Numbered from the stretch's first letter, positions 27,433 to 36,209 are shown. The stretch is DNA of 64,000 nt from Cruoricaptor ignavus (GCF_900141665.1 NZ_FQYI01000003.1:100001-164000), one strand, 5' to 3'. Program-made: numbers and translations. The notes: generated by a model from the sequence alone, not told the origin.

Positions 27433-27870
27433 ATGAGAGTGGATAAGTTTCTGTGGTCGGTAAGGTTTTACAAAACCAGAAGCATCGCCGCGGAGGAAAT
27501 TAAGAAAAACCGTGTATCGGTGGGCGATTCTGCCGTCAAATCTTCCAGGGAAATAAAGCCCGGGGATGTCATCAAAATCAAAAAAAATCAGATTGAGTAT
27601 GCCATAGAGGTAATACAGCTGCCGCAAAGCAGGGTGGGGGCGAAGCTTGTGCCGCTGTATGTGCGCGACAGAACGGAGAAGGCACAGTACGAAATTCTGG
27701 AGCGGCGCAGGCTGGAGCAGAGCTACTACCGCTCGAAAGGTGAGGGCAGGCCCACGAAGAAGGACCGCCGGGAAATTGCGGAATTCATTGATAATGACGA
27801 AGATACATCAAAAACTTCCTCGGAAGATGATTGGGATGCGTTTTTCAGAATGCAGGAAGAAGACGAATGA
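27433..27870 (+). CDS. S4 RNA-binding protein, Hsp15 type
   Basis: 145 aa. N-terminal S4 domain: MRVDKFLWSVRFYKTRSIAAE, then KNRVSVGDSAVKSSREIKPGD, the Hsp15 pattern. A basic middle (KGEGRPTKKDRRE) and an acidic tail follow. Hsp15 rescues stalled 50S subunits carrying nascent chains. ATG 27433 is used because MRVDKFLW is the canonical family start; the longer TTG reading adds only promoter sequence. Its 3' end overlaps aroK by 26 nt, tail to tail. Confidence 0.88.
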   Translation: MRVDKFLWSVRFYKTRSIAAEEIKKNRVSVGDSAVKSSREIKPGDVIKIKKNQIEYAIEVIQLPQSRVGAKLVPLYVRDRTEKAQYEILERRRLEQSYYRSKGEGRPTKKDRREIAEFIDNDEDTSKTSSEDDWDAFFRMQEEDE

Positions 27871-28363
27871 TTTCATCGGAAACTTCCTGCGCAGTTTTTC
27901 CATCAACCGAGATAACTGCCTGACACTGAGTGTAATAAGGATTTCTTTCGAAGAGGTGTTTCGCGATGAATTCCGGTAAATCTTCATCCGAGATTTTTGC
28001 GATTAGCGGCCTTTCGGATTTCTCAGATTGAAGTCTTTCGGATAAAGTTTTCACGCTGGCCTGCAGGAACACGCTGAAGGATTTTTGGTTGAGTAGGTGT
28101 ATGTTGTCAAAATACGCCGGGGTACCGCCCCCAAGGCTCAGTACGCTGTTTTCGGGGGCGTTCAGGATGTTTTCCAAAATTTTCCGCTCAGCTTTTCGGA
28201 AGAAAATTTCACCTTGCTTTTCAAAAATTTCCGAAATCTCAAGTTGGTTTTCGGCTATAATTTGTTGGTCTAAATCTACAACCTTAAAATTTAGTTTTTT
28301 GGCTAAATCGTTAGCAATCAAAGATTTGCCGCTTCCCATATATCCTGCGAGAGAAATAATCAT
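27845..28363 (-). CDS. aroK: Shikimate kinase
   Basis: 172 aa; phosphorylates shikimate with ATP in the pathway to aromatic amino acids. P-loop LAGYMGSGKSLIA at residues 5-17, shikimate-binding VVDLDQQI, and LSLGGGTPAY in the middle. LID-region Arg residues are in SEKSERPLI. The open frame runs upstream through the tRNA genes to 28672, but MIISLAGYMGSGKS is the normal N-terminus and a tRNA promoter lies upstream. Convergent overlap with the S4 gene. Confidence 0.93.
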   Translation of the reverse strand: MIISLAGYMGSGKSLIANDLAKKLNFKVVDLDQQIIAENQLEISEIFEKQGEIFFRKAERKILENILNAPENSVLSLGGGTPAYFDNIHLLNQKSFSVFLQASVKTLSERLQSEKSERPLIAKISDEDLPEFIAKHLFERNPYYTQCQAVISVDGKTAQEVSDEIIRLLPAF

Positions 28364-28395
28364 CTTTGGATTTTGCACAAATTTCGAAAAAAATT

Positions 28396-28424
28396 TTGAG
28401 AGCTGTAAAAAAAGCGTATCTTTG
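28396..28424 (+). promoter_or_regulatory. Complete Bacteroidota promoter for the tRNA cluster
   Basis: TTG at 28396-28398, an 18-nt spacer and TATCTTTG at 28417-28424. This is the best full -33/-7 match in the window. The predicted start site lies about 17 nt upstream of tRNA-Lys. Confidence 0.75.
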
Positions 28425-28447
28425 CACCGCTTTTTTAGAAAAAGGGA

Positions 28448-28520
28448 GACTCGGTAGCTCAGCTGGTAGAGCAATACACTTTTAATGTATGGGTCCTGGG
28501 TTCGAATCCCAGCCGAGTCA
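28448..28520 (+). tRNA. tRNA-Lys (TTT)
   Basis: 73 nt. Acceptor arm GACTCGG pairs with CCGAGTC, discriminator A. Anticodon arm ATACA-CTTTTAA-TGTAT gives anticodon TTT. T-loop GTTCGAATC is intact and CCA is not encoded. Identical to the copy at 28709. Confidence 0.97.
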
Positions 28521-28547
28521 CGGGTCGCCGTGCGACGCGGCAGTGCA

Positions 28548-28631
28548 GCCTGTGTGGTGAAATTGGTAGACACGCCATCTTGAGGGGGTGGTATTCGTAA
28601 GGATGTGCTGGTTCGAGTCCAGTCGCAGGCA
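28548..28631 (+). tRNA. tRNA-Leu (GAG)
   Basis: 84 nt class II tRNA with a long variable arm. Acceptor GCCTGTG pairs with CGCAGGC, discriminator A. Anticodon loop TTGAGGG gives GAG. T-loop GTTCGAGTC. CCA is not encoded. 27 nt after tRNA-Lys, so same transcript. Confidence 0.95.
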
Positions 28632-28636
28632 CAATC

Positions 28637-28680
28637 CATAATTGATGGATGATTAATGATCCTTGATGACAATCAATTAT
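28637..28680. repeat. AT-rich inverted repeat between tRNA-Leu and the second tRNA-Lys
   Basis: ATAATTGAT (28637-28645) and ATCAATTAT (28672-28680) form 9-bp arms. It belongs to a loose family of TGATAATTGAT-type intergenic repeats also seen near 47290, 56690 and 57280. Confidence 0.5.
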
Positions 28681-28708
28681 CGCATATCATCTGTCAATTG
28701 TAAATTTA

Positions 28709-28781
28709 GACTCGGTAGCTCAGCTGGTAGAGCAATACACTTTTAATGTATGGGTCCTGGGTTCGAATCCCAGCCGAGTCA
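28709..28781 (+). tRNA. tRNA-Lys (TTT), second copy
   Basis: Identical over all 73 nt to the copy at 28448 with the same anticodon TTT, a direct duplication 261 bp apart with tRNA-Leu in between. Confidence 0.97.
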
Positions 28782-28837
28782 CGAATTTGCTGCAAAGTAG
28801 ATTTTTTTCATATTAATATTTTGTGATTTGGTGTTCG

Positions 28838-28864
28838 GAGGCCTTCCCTTATTGGGAGGGCTTC
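28838..28864. terminator. Hairpin between the tRNA cluster and panC, possible terminator
   Basis: 11-bp stem GAGGCCTTCCC / GGGAGGGCTTC with two G-U-type mismatches and a TTATT loop. The downstream T-tract is weak in both directions, so termination is only probable. Confidence 0.5.
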
Positions 28865-28869
28865 TGTTC

Positions 28870-29718
28870 TTATTCCAGGTGCATATTGTCTATCAGCCGC
28901 ACGCCTTCCGCCCATACTGCGATGAAGGCGCGGTAGCTTTTCCCCGCGTAGAAAAAATCTGTTTCCTTCAGGGTTTCTTCGTCGGCAATGATGAAATATT
29001 CGAGATCGAAAGCTTCTTCTTTCTCAAAAATTTCCTGAACTCTTTTCTTGATCTCCGGGATGGAAATGATGCGGAACCAGTCCTTTACTTTCACCAATGT
29101 TTCGTAGATCAGCGCAGCTTTTTCCTTCATTTCTGGGCTTAGGCGCATATTCCGGGAGCTCATCGCCAGCCCGCTTTCTTCTCGTTTTATTTCTACGCTG
29201 CGGATTTTTACGGGAATTTTTTCATCGGAAACCATTTTACTTATGATCGCGAGCTGCTGGAAATCTTTCTCGCCAAAATAAGCATTATCAGGCTGCACCT
29301 GTTGGAAAAGCTCCTTCACCACGGTGCCTACTCCATCGAAGTGTCCCGGTCTGGAGGCGCCCTCCATCTCGTTTTCCAGCCCGCCGAAATCAAATTTCTC
29401 GCTTATTGCGCCGTTCGGATAAATGTCTTCCACGGAAGGCAGATACACTGCGTCCACAAGGCCACTGTCTCTAAGTTTTTCGATATCCTGCTCCACCGTT
29501 CTGGGGTATTTTTCCAGGTCTTTGGGATCGTTGAACTGGGTAGGATTTACGAATATGGAGGAAATTACCACATCGTTTTCCGGCCTTGCAGCGGCGTAAA
29601 GCGAAAGGTGCCCGGCGTGTAGTGCGCCCATCGTAGGTGCAAAGCCGATAGTCTTGCCGTCAGTTTTTATCTCTGAAATATATTCCCCAAGGGCGGAGCG
29701 GCTTTCTAAGACTTTCAT
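28870..29718 (-). CDS. panC: Pantoate--beta-alanine ligase
   Basis: 282 aa; joins pantoate and beta-alanine with ATP to make pantothenate for coenzyme A. Nucleotidyltransferase motif FAPTMGALHAGHLSL (HAGH, about residues 27-41), SIFVNPTQFNDPKDLEKYPR, YFGEKDFQQLAI, and SGLAMSSRNMRLSP (KMSKS-like loop). The frame is open to 29760, but MKVLESRSALGEYI at 29718 fits the family and the promoter. Confidence 0.96.
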   Translation of the reverse strand: MKVLESRSALGEYISEIKTDGKTIGFAPTMGALHAGHLSLYAAARPENDVVISSIFVNPTQFNDPKDLEKYPRTVEQDIEKLRDSGLVDAVYLPSVEDIYPNGAISEKFDFGGLENEMEGASRPGHFDGVGTVVKELFQQVQPDNAYFGEKDFQQLAIISKMVSDEKIPVKIRSVEIKREESGLAMSSRNMRLSPEMKEKAALIYETLVKVKDWFRIISIPEIKKRVQEIFEKEEAFDLEYFIIADEETLKETDFFYAGKSYRAFIAVWAEGVRLIDNMHLE

Positions 29719-29736
29719 ATGAAAATATTTTTTTGA

Positions 29737-29744
29737 CAAAGATA
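29737..29744 (-). promoter_or_regulatory. -7 promoter box for panC
   Basis: The minus strand reads TATCTTTG (perfect TAnnTTTG), 18 nt before the ATG at 29718. Confidence 0.55.
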
Positions 29745-29794
29745 ATAAGCAGATGCCCAAGTGGGGAATAAATTTCCATTACTTCATTTTTTCG

Positions 29795-29802
29795 TAATTT
29801 TG
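29795..29802 (+). promoter_or_regulatory. -7 promoter box TAATTTTG for the GT5-like gene
   Basis: Perfect TAnnTTTG, 35 nt before the ATG at 29838. Confidence 0.5.
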
Positions 29803-29837
29803 CCGCCAGAGCTTTCAGAAAGACAGCCTGATTGATT

Positions 29838-30602
29838 ATGCCAGGACAGAAAATTTTATTTGTCACTACAGAAATGTCCCCCTACCAGGAGGATAGTACC
29901 ATAGCGGAAAGCGTGAACAGGATGGCGCTGAAGATGCACCGGGAGGGCAACGATGTGCGCGTACTGATGCCAAGATTCGGTCCCGTGAGTGAGCGTCGGT
30001 TTCAGCTGCACGAGGTGATCCGCCTTTCCGGGATGAACATCATTATTAACGACCTCGATCAGCCCCTGATCATAAAAGTGGCATCGCTGCCCGGAGAGCG
30101 GCTGCAGGTTTACTTTATTGATAATGAGGAGTATTTCAAGAGAAAGGCATACTATCTCGATGCAGAGGGGGCGCCTTTTGAAGACAACCTCGAGCGTGCG
30201 GTATTCTTCGCCCGGGGAGTGATAGAGACTGTGAAAAAGCTGAACTGGGTGCCAGATGTAATCCACCTGAACGGCTGGATGTCGGCAGTGGTTTTGGTTT
30301 ATCTTAAAACTTTTTACAAGAAAGATTTTTATTTCAACAATACAAAGCTCGTCCTTTCACTTTACAACGAGCCTGATTTCGACTTTGCCGGTAGTGCCTC
30401 GGATGTGTTGAAATTTGATAAGATCCCTGCGGAGCTCTCCCTTGCTTCCGTGCGGGGTACGCTGAAGGCTGCGGCCGGTTTTGCAGATGTGCTGCTGCAG
30501 GGCGATGAGTTCCTGGAAGGGGAAATTCAGGATGCGTATGAGGCTTCTTCCGCTCAGAAGGGCGGCCACCTGGATGCCGATGCTGTATCATCAGTTTATT
30601 AA
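29838..30602 (+). CDS. Truncated glycogen/starch-synthase-like protein (GT5 N-terminal domain only)
   Basis: 254 aa matching only the N-terminal half of glycogen synthase: KILFVTTEMSPYQEDSTIAE, EGNDVRVLMPRFG, AVFFARGVIE and PDVIHLNGWMSAVVLVYLK. The ADP-glucose motif KxGGLGD that should follow the first strand reads QEDSTIAE, and the whole C-terminal GT-B domain is missing. It is therefore unlikely to be a glycogen synthase by itself. The clean ORF, promoter and tight linkage (12 nt) to the DUF4270 gene and glmS suggest a kept function, perhaps sensing or binding. ATG 29838 is used rather than TTG 29832. Confidence 0.8.
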   Translation: MPGQKILFVTTEMSPYQEDSTIAESVNRMALKMHREGNDVRVLMPRFGPVSERRFQLHEVIRLSGMNIIINDLDQPLIIKVASLPGERLQVYFIDNEEYFKRKAYYLDAEGAPFEDNLERAVFFARGVIETVKKLNWVPDVIHLNGWMSAVVLVYLKTFYKKDFYFNNTKLVLSLYNEPDFDFAGSASDVLKFDKIPAELSLASVRGTLKAAAGFADVLLQGDEFLEGEIQDAYEASSAQKGGHLDADAVSSVY

Positions 30603-30614
30603 GCAACTCTGATT

Positions 30615-32111
30615 ATGACGAATTTTAAATTAATTTTAAAGACTTCCATTGCCATAATTGGGAGCTTTCTGTTGTTTAGCTGCGAGCCCGAGCTGGATTC
30701 TCTTGGGTCTCAGCTTGTAAAAGACAATGTAATCCCGGGGAATGTGGTGTCCTATGATGTAGTGGCTTACAATGTGAACAACGGTGACATTATCCGCACC
30801 GACGGGAGCAAACTTACCGCGGCCACTATTGGCGCGTTTCACGAGTCCCAATTCGGATTGCAGAAGTCATCTTTCATTACGCAGATCCGGCCCTCCGCTT
30901 ATGCCCCGGATTTTGGAAAAAACCCGGTGGTAGATTCCGTAGTGCTTGTGCTGAAACCTTATTTTGCATCCGACAGCCTCACCACATCCACCGACGAAAA
31001 CTTCCAGTGGAACGGCACCGCGGCGAAGAAAACGGTCAGCAGGTATCCTATCACTAAGTATGGGAAAGCCAAAAAGAATATGACGCTCCAGGTACACGAG
31101 GTAAAGGATTTCCTTGGCTCGGCGAGTGACACAATTTACAGTAACAGACAGGTAAACACAGGCGTAATGCTTGGCACAAAAAACCTTGACGGGAGTGTAT
31201 CTGCAGTAAAAATTGTAAAAAAGGATGATAATTCAGAGCTACTCAGCCGGGATGCGGGAATTAGAATACCTCTGGACAAAAACTTTTTCCAGGATAGAAT
31301 TATCAGCAAGGCAAAAAGCCCTGAGATGGCGGATGCCTCGAATTTTGTGAGATATTTCGGAGGCCTCAGGATTTCAGTCGCTGAGGACGATGGATACATT
31401 TTTACAATGGCTCCCGGCGGAATGGAGCTTATAATCTACTACCACCACGACGCTGATGCGAATGGCAGCAGCACTGCGCAGCAAGGTACTTTCTCCTTCA
31501 TTTTTGGAGGAGCGAATGCAAGGTTTAACCAGGTATGGTACGATAGGAAAGGAAGTGCACTTGCCAATTGGGCATCCGATGAAAATATGGGGGATAAAAA
31601 ACTTTACGCCCAGGGTATGGGAGGCCCAGGCTTCGGTATAAGGATTCCTCAATCCGTCGTTGCCCAGATAAAGCAGCTCGGCGCGTCCCAGGATCTGGCA
31701 GTGCTTTCAGCAAAACTCAGACTGTATTCCGATGTTTCCACCTGGAATAATACTTTTGCCAAGCCTGTAAGCTTCGTGATTTCTCCAAAGGGCAAAACTT
31801 CCTTTATCTCCGATATGACTGCCTTTGCGGCAAACCCTGTTTTTTCTTTAATAACTACCTCATCCCTGAAAGAAAATCCGGCATATTATGACATCTCCAT
31901 CACTCAGACTTTAAAGGACATTATTGAGAAGGATGCGGAAAATACGGACCTGATTCTGAATGTCGGATATTACGAGGTAAATGCCTCTAATATAAAACTC
32001 GGAGCGGAGCACACCTCCACTGCCTACACGCCGAACAGGATTGTGCTTGTGGGAAGCGACGCCGGGAATGACAAGCGCGCACGATTACAAATAATTTACA
32101 CTAAGCGATAA
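30615..32111 (+). CDS. DUF4270 family lipoprotein
   Basis: 498 aa. Lipoprotein signal with lipobox LFSC (Cys about residue 23). Long beta-rich extracellular or periplasmic body with DUF4270 features: SLGSQLVKDNVIPG, TIGAFHESQFGLQKSSF, DSVVLVLKPYF and a C-terminal TPNRIVLVGSDAGNDKRARL. Function unknown; the family is almost confined to Bacteroidota. Second gene of the GT5-DUF4270-glmS operon with 11 nt to glmS. Confidence 0.85.
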   Translation: MTNFKLILKTSIAIIGSFLLFSCEPELDSLGSQLVKDNVIPGNVVSYDVVAYNVNNGDIIRTDGSKLTAATIGAFHESQFGLQKSSFITQIRPSAYAPDFGKNPVVDSVVLVLKPYFASDSLTTSTDENFQWNGTAAKKTVSRYPITKYGKAKKNMTLQVHEVKDFLGSASDTIYSNRQVNTGVMLGTKNLDGSVSAVKIVKKDDNSELLSRDAGIRIPLDKNFFQDRIISKAKSPEMADASNFVRYFGGLRISVAEDDGYIFTMAPGGMELIIYYHHDADANGSSTAQQGTFSFIFGGANARFNQVWYDRKGSALANWASDENMGDKKLYAQGMGGPGFGIRIPQSVVAQIKQLGASQDLAVLSAKLRLYSDVSTWNNTFAKPVSFVISPKGKTSFISDMTAFAANPVFSLITTSSLKENPAYYDISITQTLKDIIEKDAENTDLILNVGYYEVNASNIKLGAEHTSTAYTPNRIVLVGSDAGNDKRARLQIIYTKR

Positions 32112-32122
32112 AATGATATAAT

Positions 32123-33976
32123 ATGTGTGGAATAGTAGGTTACACCGGACACAGGGATGCTTATAATATCGTAATAAACGGCCTGCGCCGCCTAGAATAC
32201 AGGGGATACGACAGCGCCGGGATTGTTCTGGATGCTGAGAATCAGGAATTTAAAGTTGCAAAAACCAAGGGCAAGGTTGATGATCTGGTTGCCATCTCAT
32301 CCAGCCTGGAAAATACAGCCAATCACGGGATGGGGCATACGCGCTGGGCTACTCACGGAGCGCCAAGTGACAGAAACTCTCACCCGCATCTGTCTAACAA
32401 TGGGAAGATAGCCCTGGTGCACAACGGCATCATTGAAAATTATGACGCGATAAAAACTCTCCTCTCCGGCAAAGGTTTTAGCTTTAAATCTGATACCGAT
32501 ACGGAAGTGCTGGTAAATCTCATCCAGTATTTTATGGATGTAAATGGGGATGTAGGCTTCCCAGAAGCGGTACGCATGGCTCTAAACGAAGTTTACGGCG
32601 CCTACGCAATCACCGTAATGCACGATGACTACCCCGGGCTGCTGGTAGTAGCGAGGCTGGGCTCCCCGCTGGCAATCGGGCTGGGGGATAGGGAATACTT
32701 CATAGCCTCCGATGCATCCCCGTTCGTAGAATTTACAAAAGAGGCCATCTACCTTGAGGAAGGGCATATGGCTACAATTTCTACGGAAAACGGTGTGGAG
32801 ATAAGAAGCATTGAGGCTAATGAAATTATTAATCCGCTGGTGCAGGAGCTAAAACTGAACCTTGAACAAATAGAAAAGGGTGGCTACGAACATTTTATGC
32901 TGAAAGAGATCTTCGAACAGCCGAAATCCGTGCTGGATACAATGCGCGGCCGCCTTCTAATGAGTGAAGGAGACATCCGGATGGCCGGCGTGTGGGACCA
33001 TATCGATAAATTTAGAAATGCCGACCGCATTATTATCATCGCCTGCGGCACCTCCTGGCACGCGGGACTCATTGGCGAGTACCTCATTGAAGAATTTGCC
33101 AGAATACCGGTGGAAGTAGAGTATGCCTCAGAATTCCGCTACAGAAACCCGATCATTCATGAGAACGATGTAGTGATAGCCATATCCCAGTCCGGCGAAA
33201 CAGCAGATACTATGGCAGCCCTGAAACTTGCGAAGGAGAAGGGCGCCTTCATCTACGGCATCTGTAATGTGGTAGATTCTTCAATTGCAAGAATCACCGA
33301 TGCCGGCTCCTACACGCACGCAGGACCGGAAATTGGTGTGGCGTCCACAAAAGCATTTACTGCCCAACTTACAATTCTTTCCCTGATAGCATTAAAACTT
33401 GGTAAAGAAAAAGGTAAAATAAGCCAGGCAGAATTCATATCACTCATTTCTGATCTCAACGCCCTGCCATCGAAGATTGAGGAAGTGCTGAACGGTACGA
33501 ATGAGCTGGTAAAAGAAATTTCCAAAAATTTCGTGGATGCGCAAAACTTCCTGTATCTCGGGAGGGGCTACAACTTCCCTACGGCGCTCGAGGGCGCGCT
33601 AAAGCTTAAGGAGATATCTTACATCCACGCGGAAGGCTACGCAGCAGCAGAGATGAAGCACGGGCCAATTGCGCTGATTGATGAAAATATGCCGGTAGTC
33701 ATCATCGCGCCAAAGCGAGGCCACTACGATAAGCTCGTGAGCAATGTTCAGGAGATAAAGGCAAGAAAAGGCAAAGTGATTGCAATAGTGAATCCCGGGG
33801 ACGAGCAAGTGGCCGGCATTGCAGATTATGTGATAGAAATACCGGATGTTCACGAGGCATTTTCGCCTATTATCGCTTCCGTTCCGCTGCAGCTGCTCTC
33901 CTACTATATCGCGGTTTTCCGTGGTGCAAATGTGGACCAGCCGAGGAATTTGGCAAAATCTGTAACGGTGGAATAA
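32123..33976 (+). CDS. glmS: Glutamine--fructose-6-phosphate aminotransferase (isomerising)
   Basis: 617 aa; makes glucosamine-6-phosphate from fructose-6-phosphate and glutamine, first step to UDP-GlcNAc for peptidoglycan and lipid A. N-terminal Ntn amidotransferase with catalytic Cys2 (MCGIVGYTG) and GHTRWATHGAPSDRNSHPH. Two C-terminal SIS domains carry ACGTSWHAGL, SQSGETADTMAAL, LGRGYNFPTALEGALKLKEI and the C-tail NLAKSVTVE. No glmS ribozyme was seen in the 11-nt gap upstream. UDP-GlcNAc links it to the lpx cluster. Confidence 0.98.
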   Translation: MCGIVGYTGHRDAYNIVINGLRRLEYRGYDSAGIVLDAENQEFKVAKTKGKVDDLVAISSSLENTANHGMGHTRWATHGAPSDRNSHPHLSNNGKIALVHNGIIENYDAIKTLLSGKGFSFKSDTDTEVLVNLIQYFMDVNGDVGFPEAVRMALNEVYGAYAITVMHDDYPGLLVVARLGSPLAIGLGDREYFIASDASPFVEFTKEAIYLEEGHMATISTENGVEIRSIEANEIINPLVQELKLNLEQIEKGGYEHFMLKEIFEQPKSVLDTMRGRLLMSEGDIRMAGVWDHIDKFRNADRIIIIACGTSWHAGLIGEYLIEEFARIPVEVEYASEFRYRNPIIHENDVVIAISQSGETADTMAALKLAKEKGAFIYGICNVVDSSIARITDAGSYTHAGPEIGVASTKAFTAQLTILSLIALKLGKEKGKISQAEFISLISDLNALPSKIEEVLNGTNELVKEISKNFVDAQNFLYLGRGYNFPTALEGALKLKEISYIHAEGYAAAEMKHGPIALIDENMPVVIIAPKRGHYDKLVSNVQEIKARKGKVIAIVNPGDEQVAGIADYVIEIPDVHEAFSPIIASVPLQLLSYYIAVFRGANVDQPRNLAKSVTVE

Positions 33977-34032
33977 AATATTTGCTCAATTAAAATAATT
34001 AATGCAGATTTGCGTTCGAAATAAATGGACGC

Positions 34033-34046
34033 TTTGCTTAAGCAAA
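34033..34046. promoter_or_regulatory. Perfect palindrome upstream of gldK
   Basis: TTTGCTTAAGCAAA is a 14-bp perfect palindrome ending 10 bp before the gldK ATG. It could be an operator for the T9SS core operon; no matching regulator is known from sequence. Confidence 0.4.
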
Positions 34047-34056
34047 AAGCAATCAA

Positions 34057-35472
34057 ATGAAACTCAATAAGGCAATAATTTATGCGCTGGCAGCAGTAGC
34101 TCTTTCCTCCTGCGGGGGCAAAGGGAGGTCTGCCGGTAAACCTGGAACGAAAGGGGAGCTTATTCCGAAAGAAAAATCAAAAAGCTTCGTGGCGGAAAGG
34201 CCATATGGAATGGTAGCCATTCCTGGAGGCTCGTTCGTAATGGGGCTTGCGGACCAGGATATGACGAACCAACCTGAAAAGGCGCCCCTGAAAACAGTAA
34301 CTGTTTCATCTTTTTTCATGGATGAAACGGAAACTACGAACGCAGAGTATAGAGTTTTTGTACAATATGTAAAAGATTCTATTGCAAGAGCTCTGCTCGC
34401 TGAAGCAGCGGGAGACGGCGGATCTTCCGGGAATGGCGGCAGCATTTCGGACTATGCCTACCTGGCAAAAAAGGACGGCTCCAAAAATGCGTATCAGGAA
34501 TTTCTTGAGTCTCAGGGCGGGCGTGATGGCTATGATGAATCAAAACGGCTGGATTGGTCGGTACCATTGCATTGGAGAACTTCCGATTATCCGGATGTTC
34601 AATATGCTGAAATTATGGAATCTCTGTATCTGCCGCAAAGCGAACGAATTAACAATGAAAGACTTATAGATACCCGCAAGCTGAAATATGCTTATAACTG
34701 GGAGGATGTGACCACTGCCGTGAAGGATGGCAGGAGAAGTTCTACCTATTTGAAGCATGAAAGTATCGCAGTTTATCCTGATACCACCGTGTGGGTGAAG
34801 GATTTCAATTATTCCTATAATGAGCCGCTTTTTGACCAGTACTTCTGGCACAACGCCTACAAGGATTACCCCGTTGTCGGCGTCACCTGGGATCAGGCGC
34901 GGGCGTATTGTAACTTCAGAACCAAACTTAAAACCGATTACAATAAAAGCCTGAAACGCTCAAAACAGAAATCTATGACCTTCCGCCTCCCTACAGAAGC
35001 TGAATGGGAATACGCAGCGAAGGGCGGTCTCGAAAATGCGACCTATCCTTGGGGTGGCCCGTATATGACGGACAGCAGAGGCTATTATCTCGCTAACTTT
35101 AAGCCGAAGCGTGGTAATTATATCGAGGATGAAAAGAAGGGCAACTATCTCTATACTGCTCCGGTAAAAAAGTTTAAGCGTAATGGCTACGGCCTATATG
35201 ACATGGCAGGAAATGTAGCCGAGTGGACGGAGTCCCCGTACAGCAACTCCACTTATATGTTCTCTTCTACCATGAACCCGCAGCTCTCAAACCAAGCTTA
35301 CAGAGAGACGAAGAAAACAGTAAGAGGCGGTTCCTGGAAAGATGTGGGCTACCTACTAATGACTGGCTACAGAGACTGGGAACATAAGGATTCTGCACGA
35401 AGCTACATCGGATTCCGCACCGTACAGGATATCGCTGAGGGATCCGCCAAGTTTAAAAGAAAAACAAATTAA
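34057..35472 (+). CDS. gldK: Gliding/T9SS lipoprotein GldK
   Basis: 471 aa. Lipoprotein signal with lipobox LSSC (Cys about residue 20). The body is a formylglycine-generating-enzyme-like (FGE/SUMF1) domain: MVAIPGGSFVMGLADQD, FFMDETETTNAEYRVFVQYV, RLPTEAEWEYAAKGG, YDMAGNVAEWTESPY, GGSWKDVGY and YIGFRTVQD. GldK (PorK) forms a ring with GldN on the periplasmic face of the outer membrane in the type IX secretion machine. First gene of gldKLMN, 80 nt after glmS, so possibly with its own promoter. Confidence 0.96.
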   Translation: MKLNKAIIYALAAVALSSCGGKGRSAGKPGTKGELIPKEKSKSFVAERPYGMVAIPGGSFVMGLADQDMTNQPEKAPLKTVTVSSFFMDETETTNAEYRVFVQYVKDSIARALLAEAAGDGGSSGNGGSISDYAYLAKKDGSKNAYQEFLESQGGRDGYDESKRLDWSVPLHWRTSDYPDVQYAEIMESLYLPQSERINNERLIDTRKLKYAYNWEDVTTAVKDGRRSSTYLKHESIAVYPDTTVWVKDFNYSYNEPLFDQYFWHNAYKDYPVVGVTWDQARAYCNFRTKLKTDYNKSLKRSKQKSMTFRLPTEAEWEYAAKGGLENATYPWGGPYMTDSRGYYLANFKPKRGNYIEDEKKGNYLYTAPVKKFKRNGYGLYDMAGNVAEWTESPYSNSTYMFSSTMNPQLSNQAYRETKKTVRGGSWKDVGYLLMTGYRDWEHKDSARSYIGFRTVQDIAEGSAKFKRKTN

Positions 35473-35495
35473 AAATAAAACACAAAAAAATTATT

Positions 35496-36173
35496 ATGAG
35501 AAAAGAAGCAATCTTTAACTTCATCTACTCCATCGGTGCGGCTATTGTAATCATCGGTGCACTTTTCAAATTGACACACTGGAGCCTTGGGCCTCTTAGC
35601 GGCAATGTAATGCTTGCAATCGGTTTGATTACTGAAGCCTTAATCTTCATTGTTTTTGCTTTCGACCCTCCAAAATCCGAGATCAATTATGCTTGGGAAA
35701 ATGTATATCCGGAACTTATGGATCCGAATGCACAGCCAAAAGCGCGCCCAGCAATCACCCAGCAGTTCGCTGAAACTAAAGAAATTGAGAGCTCACTTTC
35801 TGATAAACTTGATAAAATGCTCGCAGAAGCAAAAATTGATTCAGGCTTGTTTGACCGCTTAAGAGAAGGTATGGACAGATTCTCAACAACCGTAGAGCAG
35901 ATGAATAAGGCTACAGATGTTTCCGCAGCTACATCAAAATATAACGATCAGCTAAACCTCGCCGCTCAGCAGCTTGAAAATATGAATGCGCTATATGCCA
36001 CACAGCTAGAACACGGAAGAGCGCAGACGGAATATAGCAGGAAATATGTTGCCGATCTAGAACAGTCAGCCCAGCAATCTCAGAAATTCAACGAGGAACT
36101 TGGCGGACTTACACAAAATCTAAGCAATCTCAACCGAGTGTATGGCGGAATGCTGAATGCTATGAAGTTTTAA
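35496..36173 (+). CDS. gldL: T9SS motor protein GldL
   Basis: 225 aa inner-membrane protein. Two membrane helices (FIYSIGAAIVIIGALFKL and VMLAIGLITEALIFIVFAF) are joined by a short HWSLGPLSGN turn. A cytoplasmic helical tail predicted to coil (about residues 90-220) follows. GldL with GldM forms the proton-driven rotary motor of type IX secretion and gliding. The Glu in LITEALIF lies in TM2, as expected for the proton path. Confidence 0.96.
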   Translation: MRKEAIFNFIYSIGAAIVIIGALFKLTHWSLGPLSGNVMLAIGLITEALIFIVFAFDPPKSEINYAWENVYPELMDPNAQPKARPAITQQFAETKEIESSLSDKLDKMLAEAKIDSGLFDRLREGMDRFSTTVEQMNKATDVSAATSKYNDQLNLAAQQLENMNALYATQLEHGRAQTEYSRKYVADLEQSAQQSQKFNEELGGLTQNLSNLNRVYGGMLNAMKF

Positions 36174-36209
36174 TCCCGGGCGTTTAAACTTTTTTTTAAA
36201 TTTATTTAA

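Noticed and set aside
28364-28672. N-terminal extension of aroK through the tRNA genes
   Set aside because: It translates tRNA sequence and the tRNA promoter; the shikimate kinase family starts at MIISLAGYMG.
32112-32122. glmS ribozyme or riboswitch before glmS
   Set aside because: Only 11 nt separate glmS from the DUF4270 gene, too short for one.
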